From UBA285 sp049970695 (GTDB taxonomy: Archaea; Thermoproteota; Thermoprotei_A; Sulfolobales; Desulfurococcaceae): 40,521 nucleotides of DNA. A program made the translations under genes and the position numbers. How positions within the stretch are numbered: the stretch's first letter is position 1; each line of letters begins with the position of its first letter. Under the pieces are notes generated by a model. The model was given only the letters and a program-made list of their open reading frames with translations. It did not search any database and had not been told where the DNA came from. Positions 7,528 through 15,925 of the stretch are shown here, one piece after another. The stretch lies in contig JBMFML010000010.1 of NCBI GenBank assembly GCA_049970695.1, positions 1 to 40,521 of the forward strand. The letters are read 5' to 3'.

Positions 7528-8651
7528 TAAGCGTGTCCTAACAAGAATGTGTTCTCTACCCACACGTTTCTAAGCCCGTTCTCCTTTGCGATTCTAACTG
7601 CTTTTTCAGCATGCCGCCAGCTCGTTGTCGGCAAGTCTAGCAGCATGTAGTCCGGGTGAAAGCCGAGGAATATGTAGGGTATTTCGGGGTTTATACCTGC
7701 CACGAACTTTGTCATTTGGTCTATTTCGTACTCATCCACGTAGCCAGGCACTAGGAGCGTTGAGACAACTAGTATTGGTGGCTTAGACCTGGCTTTGAAG
7801 TACTCTGCCACGAGTTTGATGTTGTCTCTTATAAGCCTCACGTGCTTTTCCTCAATGCCGCAGAGTACTCCATAGACTTCCGGACTCCACGCCTTGAAGT
7901 CTATCTTGACTATCCCACCTGTCTTAAGGCTCAGCTCTGTTGCTCTCTTCAAGAGCGCTGGGTTCCACAAGCCATTTGTTTCCCAGCATACTCTAAACAC
8001 CCTCAGTCCGATCTGCCTAGCGCGCTCAATCATTTTCTCAGAAGCCATTATTGCGTGTGGAGCAAAGGGGCCTGGGTCTCCGCCAAAGTAGCATACGCAA
8101 GTCGTCCTGGAATTAACAGCCTTAACTAGGTCTTGTACTCCTAGTAGGGGCTTTGCTTTACTAGCCATTTCTCTATACTCCCAGTTCTGGCAGTATATGC
8201 AGTCTAGGTTACAGCCACCGTAAAACACTGCTATATTGTAATAACCCCGCTCACCGTTTTCTCTAAGTGCATAGTCTGGATAGCCTAGCCCCGTTGCAGC
8301 CGGGCATACGGGTAGCGCCACGCAGTTTGTGGGGTGGGGATCGTAGTAGTACAAGCCCACAGCTAGCTCGTAGCTACCTGTCGAGGCCTTAACCGCACTG
8401 CCTGCTCTCACTCTGTAGCCGCAAAAACCGCTTGAGCCGTCTGCTATAGAACACCCCCTGCCACAAATAGTACATGGGAGCCCACTCGCACTTGAGTAAT
8501 CGAGCGATAGACCAAACCTGCTTCTAGACTCTACATGGAGGTCTCGTGGAGGCCTCGAACCAGCTCTTATACAGTTTACACACAAGCCAATTACATCACT
8601 TACTACTACACCCCTTGCTCCACACCGCTTGCAAGTGCCCAAAAACTCCAC
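7524..8651 (-). CDS. Radical SAM enzyme, PflA/AmmeMemoRadiSam-type
   Basis: A 375-residue radical SAM protein. The cluster-binding motif CNLDCIYC is at C147, C151, C154, followed by CYFGGDPGPF, a typical SAM-binding glycine segment. The N-terminus carries two extra Cys sets: a zinc-ribbon-like C7/C10 with C24/C27, and C60, C63, C67, C77. This architecture is seen in archaeal activase-like proteins related to pyruvate formate-lyase activase; the partner enzyme is unknown. The start is GTG 8651, and a TATA-like CCTAAAATAAGG near 8673-8684 would place the transcript start at the GTG. A perfect inverted repeat spans the start codon. Confidence 0.85.
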   Translation of the reverse strand: MEFLGTCKRCGARGVVVSDVIGLCVNCIRAGSRPPRDLHVESRSRFGLSLDYSSASGLPCTICGRGCSIADGSSGFCGYRVRAGSAVKASTGSYELAVGLYYYDPHPTNCVALPVCPAATGLGYPDYALRENGERGYYNIAVFYGGCNLDCIYCQNWEYREMASKAKPLLGVQDLVKAVNSRTTCVCYFGGDPGPFAPHAIMASEKMIERARQIGLRVFRVCWETNGLWNPALLKRATELSLKTGGIVKIDFKAWSPEVYGVLCGIEEKHVRLIRDNIKLVAEYFKARSKPPILVVSTLLVPGYVDEYEIDQMTKFVAGINPEIPYIFLGFHPDYMLLDLPTTSWRHAEKAVRIAKENGLRNVWVENTFLLGHAY

Positions 8652-8663
8652 CGCTGGAGTTTT
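8642..8663. promoter_or_regulatory. Perfect inverted repeat over the radical SAM start codon
   Basis: AAAACTCCA (8642-8650) and TGGAGTTTT (8655-8663) are perfect complements separated by CCGC. The GTG start codon (8651-8649, minus strand) is inside the repeat. If transcription starts at the GTG, as the TATA position suggests, this is more likely a DNA operator than an RNA hairpin. The Lrp-like regulator that diverges at 8760 is a natural candidate to bind it. Confidence 0.55.
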
Positions 8664-8759
8664 CGGTAAACCACCTTATTTTAGGCTCCCCAGAGGGGCT
8701 GATTAGCACGGTGTTCTTCAACGAAGCTCATTTAATAGGGATTAATGAACTACGCTACA

Positions 8760-9299
8760 ATGGTGCTAATTGTGCCGAACAATGTAGACAAAGACGCTAA
8801 AACCATTGCCATAATAAAGGAGCTCTCTAAAAACCCCAGAGAAAGCCTTAGAAGCCTATCAAAGAGGCTAAATCTCAATTACTTAAGTGTTTGGCGCAAA
8901 GTTCACTCAATGATTAAGAGTGGAAAGATATCGTTTTGCTTGCAAGTGCCCGCAGAAGTTCTTGGAAGAGAAGTAGCACTGGTTAGAGTGAAAGCCCAGA
9001 ACTTGAGTGCTCTTGACAAGTTTGCAGATAAGTGCTCAAGAGTCATGCTCACTATTAGGATAAATAGCAACGAGCTACTATTCGTTATAAGAGCCCGTAC
9101 GAAGCAAGAAGCACTCTATATAGCAGAAGCACTTAGATCCCTTATTAGTGAAGCAAGCGAAATACTTCTCGAGTATGGAACTCTGCCGCAAGGCACTTAC
9201 ATCATCGTTAAAGACAACGGCCTAAACAACAACGAAGGCCTCGATTGCGAGCCTCAGAGAGACTGCATTAGGTGCATCAAAGTTCTCATGGTAAAGTAG
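8760..9299 (+). CDS. Lrp/AsnC-like transcriptional regulator with a Cys tail
   Basis: The N-terminal 60 residues form a winged-helix/HTH of the Lrp type (AIIKELSKNPRESLRSLSKR, then LNLNYLSVWRKVHSMIKSGK). The central part resembles a divergent RAM-like ligand domain. The C-terminus has CEPQRDCIRC, an unusual addition that could bind metal. The start ATG 8760 fits a leaderless transcript from TTTAATA at 8731-8737; ATG 8745 would lie too close to that box. The product is 179 residues. It diverges from the radical SAM gene and may regulate it. Confidence 0.7.
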   Translation: MVLIVPNNVDKDAKTIAIIKELSKNPRESLRSLSKRLNLNYLSVWRKVHSMIKSGKISFCLQVPAEVLGREVALVRVKAQNLSALDKFADKCSRVMLTIRINSNELLFVIRARTKQEALYIAEALRSLISEASEILLEYGTLPQGTYIIVKDNGLNNNEGLDCEPQRDCIRCIKVLMVK

Positions 9300-9326
9300 T
9301 GCCGCAGGCTAAATGCTACCTGGGTA

Positions 9327-9611
9327 CTAATTAGAACAAGCCTTTTCGGCTTCGATTCTCAGCATTGCCATAATCTGTTGCAGCATGCTAGTAACGACTT
9401 CGTAGCTTGGATTACTTCTAATTTTAGCGAGTGCTTTGCGTATTTGCAAACCCCTCCTTGCAAGCACTTTTGAAACCACGCCTACTTTCTTCCAGCCCTC
9501 GCTGTTTAAGTATCCTCTTGAGAAGTAGACTTCGGGCTCAGAGAGCAGTTCTGAAATAAGCCTCTCTGCATATTTGAGTACACTGCAATATTCGTCTTTA
9601 CTGTCGCGCAT
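9327..9611 (-). CDS. Small helical hypothetical protein
   Basis: 94 residues, almost entirely predicted helical (YAERLISELLSEPEVYF, VLARRGLQIRKALAKIR, SMLQQIMAMLRIEAEKA), with no known motif. It follows adk by 17 bases on the same strand and is probably the last gene of the padR-ino1-adk operon. ATG start at 9611. I do not recognise the family. Confidence 0.65.
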   Translation of the reverse strand: MRDSKDEYCSVLKYAERLISELLSEPEVYFSRGYLNSEGWKKVGVVSKVLARRGLQIRKALAKIRSNPSYEVVTSMLQQIMAMLRIEAEKACSN

Positions 9612-9628
9612 TAAAATGCCCGTGGACT

Positions 9629-10306
9629 TTACAGCAACTTGACTTCTCTACAGGGCTTGAGCTTGAGTATACCAAGGTCTATTAGCGCCTTTTCTAGAAC
9701 CGGCGCGACCTCTCCAATGGGCTTGTCGGCGTTGACTTCGAGTAATCTTCTAGTCTCTTTGTAATAATTTATTACTGGAGTGAACGTTTCGTAAAAGACT
9801 CTGTACCTCCGCCTCACCACTTCAGGATCGTCGTCCCTTCTTCTAATCAACTGGGCTCCATCGAAGTCGCACAATTCATCTACTTTAGGTTTAGGCTCGT
9901 AGTATATGTTGTATATGCGACCACAGACGGGGCACACCCTTCTTCCACTAAGTCTCCGAACGGCTACTTCCTCTGAAACCAGCAGGTGCACTGCCACGTC
10001 TATTTGGGTTATTTCATCGAGAGCCCTGGCTTGGTTCAATGTCCTCGGAAACCCGTCTAGTATAAAGCCGCTGGCTGCATCGGGTTGCTGAAGCCTGGCT
10101 CTCACGACTTCAATCACTATTTCATCAGGCACTAGCAGCCCCTGTTCAACGTAGTACTTCACTTTCTTGCCGAGCTCGCTGCCCTTTGCTATTTCCTCCC
10201 TGAAAATGTCGCCAGTGCTTATGTGCGGTATGCAGTACTTGTCCTTGAAGTACTGTGCATAAACGCCTTTGCCGGCGCCAGGCGCGCCAATGAACACTAC
10301 TTTCAT
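9629..10306 (-). CDS. adk: Adenylate kinase (zinc-LID, bacterial-type)
   Basis: Interconverts AMP + ATP and 2 ADP. The 225-residue protein has the P-loop GAPGAGKG (7-14), the AMP-binding segments STGDIFREE and GFILDGFPRT, and a long LID domain with a probable zinc site C125, C128, C146 and D149 (CPVC...CDFD), the Cys3Asp version. This is the long form common in bacteria and some crenarchaea rather than the short archaeal AdkA. ATG 10306 is chosen because GTGATGAG just upstream is a good ribosome binding site; two in-frame starts inside that site (10315, 10312) are less likely. It lies 41 bases after ino1. Confidence 0.93.
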   Translation of the reverse strand: MKVVFIGAPGAGKGVYAQYFKDKYCIPHISTGDIFREEIAKGSELGKKVKYYVEQGLLVPDEIVIEVVRARLQQPDAASGFILDGFPRTLNQARALDEITQIDVAVHLLVSEEVAVRRLSGRRVCPVCGRIYNIYYEPKPKVDELCDFDGAQLIRRRDDDPEVVRRRYRVFYETFTPVINYYKETRRLLEVNADKPIGEVAPVLEKALIDLGILKLKPCREVKLL

Positions 10307-10347
10307 GCTCATCACTAAGTACTAGTACTTGCTTCTCCGGCTGCTAA

Positions 10348-11496
10348 TTAGTATCTCGGGTCTCTTAATCCTAGCCACTTTAACAGCAAGTCGAATGCCT
10401 TAACTTTGGATACGGCCTTGCTACCAGGGGGCCCTGGTTTCTTCATGTAGAAGGCGTTTACTTCGTAGACCGTGCCAAACTGCTCTTTATCTACGGCGAT
10501 TTTTCCGAGCCTCACTAAGTCGACGAGTAGTCCTGCTAGTGCTGGGCTGTCGTTTATTCTCGCTACAATGTATATTTCGTCTTTGAACTCGCCAAAGCTC
10601 AAGTACTCTATGATCATTGCAACAAACTTCTTATCGCCGAGGGGTTCTAGGTAGCCAGTAGGCCTTATGTAGCTTGGGGCATCGTATCCCAGAATGTCCC
10701 TTATCATTGAGCTCTTCGTCACGGCCTTCATGACGTTTCTCTCGGGAAGAGTAAGTGCCAGGAAATCCGTGTTTCCGCCAATATTAAACTGTGCTATGCC
10801 GAGCACTTTCCTGTTCCTCTGGTAGAGGTGCTCGAGAAGGTCTGCTGTTAGTGGAGTTGCACCAGTTGCTCCATCGTCTCCTATGATCACTCCTCTGCTC
10901 TGCCTGTATAGCTCTACAAAGGCCTCGTCATTAGCTAGTGGCGATGGTATTGCATTTATGAAAGCTGCGCTCTTGTACTTGGCTGAGTATAGGGCAGCGG
11001 CGTACGCGTAGACTTGAGAAGCCGTTAAATCTCCTGCTTTAAACCTTGAGTGCAGCTCTTCTAACTTATGCACGGGCTCGACAGGCTCTGTCGTCATGAT
11101 ATTGACTACCACGTCGACGTTGAGGTCTTTCCACTCGTCAATAAGTCTACTCACTGCAGCCTCGAGCCCCAAGTCTTCCTCCAGCCCCCTAGCCCTCATT
11201 CTAAGGCCTCTTGTACTTCCCAGGTGTATGCCCCTCCTGACAGCAATTTCTTTGAGCCTGCCTGGTATGGGCCCTGGGCCGTTGTAGTCTCTCTTAGCCA
11301 GCTCGTAGACGGTTTTCCCGACTTTCGATTCGTCAACGTCGTAGGCCGCTACTATTTCTATATCTGTATACTTGTATGGCAGGGCGTCTCTAAGCGGCAC
11401 GCCGTAGTCTGGTATCTCGTTATTTTTAAGCTTTTCTAAGCCCACCTCAAAGTGGAGAGCTACAAGCCCCTGCCCGATTATCGCCACTCTAATCAT
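10348..11496 (-). CDS. ino1: Myo-inositol-1-phosphate synthase
   Basis: Converts glucose-6-phosphate to myo-inositol-1-phosphate using NAD, the first step to archaeal inositol phospholipids and, in many hyperthermophiles, di-myo-inositol phosphate. The 382-residue protein starts with a Rossmann segment (VAIIGQGLVA) and carries the family signatures GDDGATGATPLTADLLEHL (from 206) and NIGGNTDF (238-245). ATG start at 11496, six bases after the stop of the PadR-type gene, so they are co-transcribed. An inositol-monophosphatase-type gene that could act next is at 17707-18519. Confidence 0.95.
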   Translation of the reverse strand: MIRVAIIGQGLVALHFEVGLEKLKNNEIPDYGVPLRDALPYKYTDIEIVAAYDVDESKVGKTVYELAKRDYNGPGPIPGRLKEIAVRRGIHLGSTRGLRMRARGLEEDLGLEAAVSRLIDEWKDLNVDVVVNIMTTEPVEPVHKLEELHSRFKAGDLTASQVYAYAAALYSAKYKSAAFINAIPSPLANDEAFVELYRQSRGVIIGDDGATGATPLTADLLEHLYQRNRKVLGIAQFNIGGNTDFLALTLPERNVMKAVTKSSMIRDILGYDAPSYIRPTGYLEPLGDKKFVAMIIEYLSFGEFKDEIYIVARINDSPALAGLLVDLVRLGKIAVDKEQFGTVYEVNAFYMKKPGPPGSKAVSKVKAFDLLLKWLGLRDPRY

Positions 11497-11502
11497 GACC
11501 CA

Positions 11503-11829
11503 CTACACCCCTAGCTTCAGCTTAGCGAGGGTTTCCTCGATGAAGGCGAGCCCTGCTCTATAAGCACTTAAACCCCTCTCGGTGACGGAATAGACAACGC
11601 CTTCTCCTCCTCGCGTTCTCTCCAGCAAGCCGTCCCTCACCATTCTATACAAAACGGTGTAGACGGTTACAGCTGGCGGGTTAATTCCATACTTCTCTCT
11701 GAGCCTTACCTTGATGTCATATGCCTTCAAGGGCCTACCTTCAGACTTCAGAATGGAAATAACGTAGAGCCACAGGTTTTCGACAGTCAGCTTCTTCTTC
11801 AACCTAGCGAGCGCCCGCGGTTCCGACAT
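11503..11829 (-). CDS. PadR-family transcriptional regulator
   Basis: A 108-residue winged-helix protein of the PadR type: ENLWLYVISILKSEGRPLKAY begins the domain, NPPAVTVYTVLYRMVRDGLL is the recognition helix and RGGEGVVYSVTERG the wing, followed by a C-terminal dimerisation helix. ATG 11829 follows GGTGACGAG, a good ribosome binding site. First gene of the ino1-adk operon. A dyad with 8-base spacing overlaps its TATA box, as expected for autoregulation, so it probably controls ino1; the effector is unknown. Confidence 0.88.
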   Translation of the reverse strand: MSEPRALARLKKKLTVENLWLYVISILKSEGRPLKAYDIKVRLREKYGINPPAVTVYTVLYRMVRDGLLERTRGGEGVVYSVTERGLSAYRAGLAFIEETLAKLKLGV

Positions 11830-11843
11830 CTCGTCACCACTTC

Positions 11844-11863
11844 ATATTTACGAGCACAAATAT
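11844..11863. promoter_or_regulatory. TATA region with probable PadR operator
   Basis: ATATTT (11844-11849) and AAATAT (11858-11863) are inverted repeats with an 8-base spacer, beginning 15 bases upstream of the PadR start codon. The minus-strand TATA-like GTTATATATTT overlaps the distal half. Known PadR operators are dyads with a spacer of about eight bases, so this fits autorepression. Confidence 0.6.
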
Positions 11864-12025
11864 ATAACTCTTTCAGCAGAGAGCCCGTCGTGGAAGCGAG
11901 AAGCACTGATCAGACACGCCAAAACGGCGCCAAGATAGCTCTCGAAAACTGCTTGCACGCTACAGCGTCTGGGGGCGCGTAAATAGAAGCATTTGCTAAA
12001 GCTGAGCGCGAGTAGTCCGTATTGG

Positions 12026-13282
12026 CTATGGAACGAGCCTCGTTCTGTCGCGCACGAAAAGTGTCGCTTCTCTAATGTTTTCTAAGTTCAGCAATTTCAT
12101 TAAGAGCCTCTCAACACCCAGTCCGAAGCCACCGTGTGGCGGCATACCGTACTTAAACGCCTCCAAGTAGAACTCGAAGTTCTCGGGGTTAAGCCCCTTC
12201 TCCTTAAGAGCTTCTACGAGCCTCTCGTAGCGGTGCTCTCTCTGCCCACCGCTCGCTATTTCAAGTCCTTTGAAGTCTAGGTCGAACTTCCTCGTGTACA
12301 CCCCGTCTTCTTCTCTCATGTAGTAAAAGCCTGTTGACGCCCATGGGAATCCTACTATGAAGTAGAGGTAGTGCCCCTTCTCCGCCATAATTTCTCCGAG
12401 CTTTCTCTCGGCGTAGTCGCTTAGATCTTCGTACTCGCTGACCTCAATGCCCTCGCTTCTGAGTATGTCAACGGCTTCTGTAAACTTCAGCCTCTTGAAA
12501 GGTACTGAGACTTTGAGCGGCTCGACTCCGAGGAGTTCTAGTTCTTCTTTGAAGTGCTCATTCACGTAGTCTATCACGTACTTAATCAAATTTTCTAGGG
12601 TGTTCATGACGTCTTCGACTCCGCTTATAAATGCCTGCTCAGCATCAATGCCCCACGACTCGTTCAAGTGCCTTGTAGTATTGAATTTCTCCGCTCTAAA
12701 GTACGGCGTTATTTCGTAAACCCTCTCGAAGCTCGACATCAGCATCTGCTTGTAAAGCTGGGGGCTTTGACTCAAGTAGGCCTCTTTTTCGAAGTACTGG
12801 ACTTTAAAGAGCGTTGCGCCCCCTTCCGCACCTGCTGCTACTATCTTCGGCGTGTGCACTTCTATGAAGCCGTTGGACTCAAAGTACTCTCGCGCTGCTT
12901 TGATGACGCCTGCTCTTATCCTGAAAATAGACTTTTCCAGGGGGTTTCTCGCGAGCAACCACCTGTACTTTATTCTGGTGTCGAGAAGCGTGGGAACCTT
13001 TCCAGACACGTCAACGGGTAGGGGCTCCGTGGGCCTGCCGTAGACTTCTATTTTACTCGCAATGTACTCTACTCCACGCTTGCTCCTTTGGAGGGGGGCA
13101 AGCTCTCCTTCAAAACATATTGCTGAGCCTACTTCCAGCTTTTTCGCCAGCTCGTAGAGCTCTCTCTCGCGGTCTTCTCTCAAAACCAAAACGTGGGGCT
13201 TTACGTTGTTACCGCACACTTCCAATATGGCGATTTTACCTATCTCGGCTTTGCGTATAACCCACCCGCAGTGCCTGGTCAT
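12026..13282 (-). CDS. aspS: Aspartyl-tRNA synthetase (archaeal type)
   Basis: Class IIb synthetase charging tRNA-Asp. The 418-residue protein has an N-terminal OB-fold anticodon-binding domain (1-95) and the catalytic domain with motif 2 FRAEKFNTTRHLNES (195-209) and motif 3 PHGGFGLGVERL, ending with the class II-typical RDRTRLVP. The NTTRHL form of motif 2 points to AspRS rather than AsnRS. Whether it also charges tRNA-Asn (non-discriminating) cannot be told here; gatCAB genes are not in the window. ATG start at 13282. The 196-base gap on its 3' side to the PadR start holds that gene's promoter and nothing else I can identify. Confidence 0.93.
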   Translation of the reverse strand: MTRHCGWVIRKAEIGKIAILEVCGNNVKPHVLVLREDRERELYELAKKLEVGSAICFEGELAPLQRSKRGVEYIASKIEVYGRPTEPLPVDVSGKVPTLLDTRIKYRWLLARNPLEKSIFRIRAGVIKAAREYFESNGFIEVHTPKIVAAGAEGGATLFKVQYFEKEAYLSQSPQLYKQMLMSSFERVYEITPYFRAEKFNTTRHLNESWGIDAEQAFISGVEDVMNTLENLIKYVIDYVNEHFKEELELLGVEPLKVSVPFKRLKFTEAVDILRSEGIEVSEYEDLSDYAERKLGEIMAEKGHYLYFIVGFPWASTGFYYMREEDGVYTRKFDLDFKGLEIASGGQREHRYERLVEALKEKGLNPENFEFYLEAFKYGMPPHGGFGLGVERLLMKLLNLENIREATLFVRDRTRLVP

Positions 13283-13440
13283 TGGTCAGCGCCTCTTGCT
13301 CCTGCGCTCCTGGCTTAGTTCAGCTAAGTGCCGTCTAAGTAATTAAGGTTTCTGAGCGAATTTAGGCGAAGCCCAATCACAGGGTGCTCGCGGCTTTTTA
13401 GACGTGCAATGTAGTTGTAATGTAAAAGGCCGCTAGGAAG

Positions 13441-13557
13441 AGTGGCGGGGTCCGCCTTGCGGCGGAGTAGCGGGGGGTGGATTTGAACCACCGACCTCGG
13501 GGTTATGAGCCCCGCGGGCTACCAGGCTGCCCTACCCCGCTGCCCAGCCCCGCCACT
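13441..13557. repeat. Inverted repeat enclosing the initiator tRNA, with trailer hairpin
   Basis: AGTGGCGGGG (13441-13450) and CCCCGCCACT (13548-13557) are perfect complements on either side of the tRNA gene. Just beyond the tRNA 3' end is a second perfect hairpin, TCCGCC-TTGC-GGCGGA (13451-13466). If the longer leader is transcribed, the precursor could close into a 10-base-pair helix enclosing the tRNA and the trailer hairpin. Confidence 0.6.
13468..13541 (-). tRNA. Initiator tRNA-Met (CAT)
   Basis: 74 bases, intronless. The acceptor AGCGGGG/CCCCGCT has the A1-U72 pair and the anticodon stem has the three G-C pairs (CGGGG-CTCATAA-CCCCG) that mark archaeal initiator tRNA. Discriminator A, no encoded CCA. 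Two TATA-like boxes lie upstream on the minus strand: CTTTAAATAA (13571-13562), which would start transcription at about the tRNA 5' end, and TTTTTAAGCC (centre near 13583), which would give a leader of about 15 bases. Confidence 0.95.
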
Positions 13558-13594
13558 TGTATTATTTAAAGTGTACAGGCTTAAAAACTCTATT

Positions 13595-14536
13595 CTATCC
13601 TAACAACCCTCGCGCCCTGAAGTAGTCAACTACTTTTTTAGCAATATCTATTCCAGCCCTTTCCTGCGCTTCTTCGGTACTTGCCCCTATGTGCGCCGTT
13701 AATACTACGTTTTCTAATCTTGTGAGTGGGTGGTCTGGTGGTAGTGGTTCTTCTTCGTAGACGTCTAATCCCGCGCCAGCTATCCACCCCTCTTTAAGGG
13801 CTTTCACTAGGGCCTTGGTATCTACAACGGGGCCCCTCGCCGTGTTGATTAAGATAGCGCTTTTCTTCATTAGCTTAAGTCTTTCTTCATTAATTAAGTA
13901 CTTAGTGCTCTCTGTTAGTGGAACGTGCAGACTCACCACATCGGCCACTCTCAGCAGCTCATCTAGAGGTAGGTATTTCGCGCCGAGCTCTTCCTCGAGC
14001 TTGGGGTTTCTTGCTAAATCATAGTACACGATGTTCATGCCCAAGCCTAGCTTGGCTATCCTTGCCACAGCCGACCCTATTCTGCCTGCTCCAACGATTC
14101 CCAGGGTTTTTCCATATAGCTCCATACCTACTGCGTGCTTCTTGGGCCACTCGCCAGCCCTGATCTTCCTGTCGCAAAATGCTATCTTCCTGGCAACTGC
14201 TATCATCAAGCCTATTGTGAGCTCTGCAACGCTCTGAGTGGTTGCTTCCGGCGATGTTAGTACTTCTATGCCTTTAGCCTTGGCAGCCTCTAAGTCTATG
14301 TTATCTACCCCCACGCCGGCCCTTCCAATGACTACGAGGCTATCTGCCGCTTCTATTACCCTGCGGGATACAACGGGCTTGCTTCTCACTATTAGTCCGT
14401 GCACTCCTTTGATGAGCTTTATTAGCTCTTCTTCCGGCGGCTCCTCGGCTTTAAGAACTTCTGCTCCGGCATTTCTCAGTATCTCGATGCCCTTTTCGTG
14501 TATTCTGCTCGCAACAAGCACCTTCACCACTGTCAA
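13595..14536 (-). CDS. serA: D-3-phosphoglycerate dehydrogenase (short, no ACT domain)
   Basis: Oxidises 3-phosphoglycerate to 3-phosphohydroxypyruvate with NAD, the entry to serine synthesis. The 313-residue protein has the D-2-hydroxyacid dehydrogenase layout: GRAGVGVDNID (71-81), NAD fold GAGRIG (149-154), catalytic R234 (NTARGP), E263 and H282 (HIGAST). The ACT regulatory domain of longer SerA proteins is missing, so serine feedback through that route is not expected. It starts with TTG 14536 overlapping the TGA of the aminotransferase gene; a GTG two codons later is an alternative. A related 2-hydroxyacid substrate is possible, but the operon partner supports serine metabolism. Confidence 0.85.
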   Translation of the reverse strand: MTVVKVLVASRIHEKGIEILRNAGAEVLKAEEPPEEELIKLIKGVHGLIVRSKPVVSRRVIEAADSLVVIGRAGVGVDNIDLEAAKAKGIEVLTSPEATTQSVAELTIGLMIAVARKIAFCDRKIRAGEWPKKHAVGMELYGKTLGIVGAGRIGSAVARIAKLGLGMNIVYYDLARNPKLEEELGAKYLPLDELLRVADVVSLHVPLTESTKYLINEERLKLMKKSAILINTARGPVVDTKALVKALKEGWIAGAGLDVYEEEPLPPDHPLTRLENVVLTAHIGASTEEAQERAGIDIAKKVVDYFRARGLLG

Positions 14537-15714
14537 CCACCCGGAGGCTTTGTCATTACTGAGGACTTAGCTGGTTTAAAACCAAGGTTCTTGAGGACTT
14601 CTTCGAGGTTTTCGAAAAGCACTTTTATGTCCTCATCGGTTATGTAGCCCATGTGCCCAATCCTGAACGTTACGTCCTTTACCTTGCCATACCCCTTTGC
14701 AATTTCTATGCCACGCTTCCTGAGCTCCTCGTAAATTACGGGGCCTTTTACCCCCGGCGGGTTGTAGACAACTGTTATTGTTGGGCTGTAGTAGCCAGGC
14801 TCTGCGAAGAGCTCTAAGCCAAGCTCGAGAACGCCCTTCCTAATCTTCTCGGCTCTATCAGCATACATTTTGAGCCACGCTTCTTTACCACCCATTCGCT
14901 CAATTATCCTCAAAATGACGTTGAGCCCTGCGATTTGGGGTATTGGCGGCGTTGTTGGTGTTGACCACTGCTTTTCCAGGAACTCTCTTATCTCGAGCAG
15001 GTCGAAGTATAATCCTCTCTCTGGTATCTTCTTAGCCCTCTCGAAGACTTCTTCGCTTACTGCCGCCATGGCCAGTCCTGGTGGAATTCCAAATGCTTTT
15101 TGGCTGCTCGAGAACACTAGGTCAAGGCCCCACTCGTCTACTTTAATGTCTGCAGCCCCCATGGCAGAAACAGCGTCCACGAAGACGAGCTTGCCCCTTT
15201 CCTTGGCCACTTTCGCGAGTTCTTTAAGCGGGTTCAGGACGCCGGTGCTCGTCTCGTTGTAAGTTATAGTTACTGCCTCTACGTCCGGATTTCTCTTCAA
15301 CGCGTCGTCTAGCTCTTCGGGAAGAACTGGCTTTCCGAGGGGCTTTTCGAGCACAACCGGCACTCTGCCATTCTTCTCGACCGCTTCCTTGTACCTATTG
15401 CCAAACTCTCCTATTACAGTGACGAGCACTTTTCCGCGTGGTGGTATGGCGTTTCTTATGCTGGCCTCCATAAAGCCCGTTCCGCTCGAGGGTATTAGCA
15501 GTACCACGGACTTCTTGGCCTCCAGGAACTTCGCGAGCCTCTCCACGGTGTCTTTGTGCAGAGCTCTGTACTCGTCTGACCTGTGGCTCACCATTTGGAT
15601 TCTCATAGCCTCCAGGACTTCTGGAAAGCACGCAACAGGCCCTGCTGTAAATAGCCTGAGTGGTCTCGGCCACAGTATTTTCTTGACTTCTTCTACAACC
15701 TCAGGGTACATCAT
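14533..15714 (-). CDS. Class V aminotransferase (alanine-glyoxylate/serine-pyruvate type)
   Basis: A PLP enzyme of 393 residues with the SSSQKAFG motif placing the Schiff-base lysine at K206, the FVDAVSAMGA aspartate segment (180) and an early TAGPV phosphate loop. The family includes serine-glyoxylate, alanine-glyoxylate and archaeal phosphohydroxypyruvate aminotransferases. Overlap with serA suggests that it supplies or uses the phosphoserine/serine intermediates. ATG 15714; a minus-strand TATA GCTTATAAC near 15752-15760 fits a start about 15 bases before the ATG. The gap 15722-15925 beyond it contains only this promoter region and two copies of GGGAACCT. Confidence 0.85.
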   Translation of the reverse strand: MMYPEVVEEVKKILWPRPLRLFTAGPVACFPEVLEAMRIQMVSHRSDEYRALHKDTVERLAKFLEAKKSVVLLIPSSGTGFMEASIRNAIPPRGKVLVTVIGEFGNRYKEAVEKNGRVPVVLEKPLGKPVLPEELDDALKRNPDVEAVTITYNETSTGVLNPLKELAKVAKERGKLVFVDAVSAMGAADIKVDEWGLDLVFSSSQKAFGIPPGLAMAAVSEEVFERAKKIPERGLYFDLLEIREFLEKQWSTPTTPPIPQIAGLNVILRIIERMGGKEAWLKMYADRAEKIRKGVLELGLELFAEPGYYSPTITVVYNPPGVKGPVIYEELRKRGIEIAKGYGKVKDVTFRIGHMGYITDEDIKVLFENLEEVLKNLGFKPAKSSVMTKPPGG

Positions 15715-15925
15715 TGTCTAGCACCTTTGTGCTACCATAGCTAGGAAAAGAGTTATAAGCCTTAAGCAAGCGGTCCCCGTCGCTCCACCTTACATCACGA
15801 GTCAGCACGTTCCTGCTAGGTCATCCCAATAGGCTATATTTTGCCGGGAACCTATTATACCGAGCTACCAGGGAACCTGTTTTCGAAGGGGCACCTGGTA
15901 CTAGGCTAGCACGTGCGTACCACGG

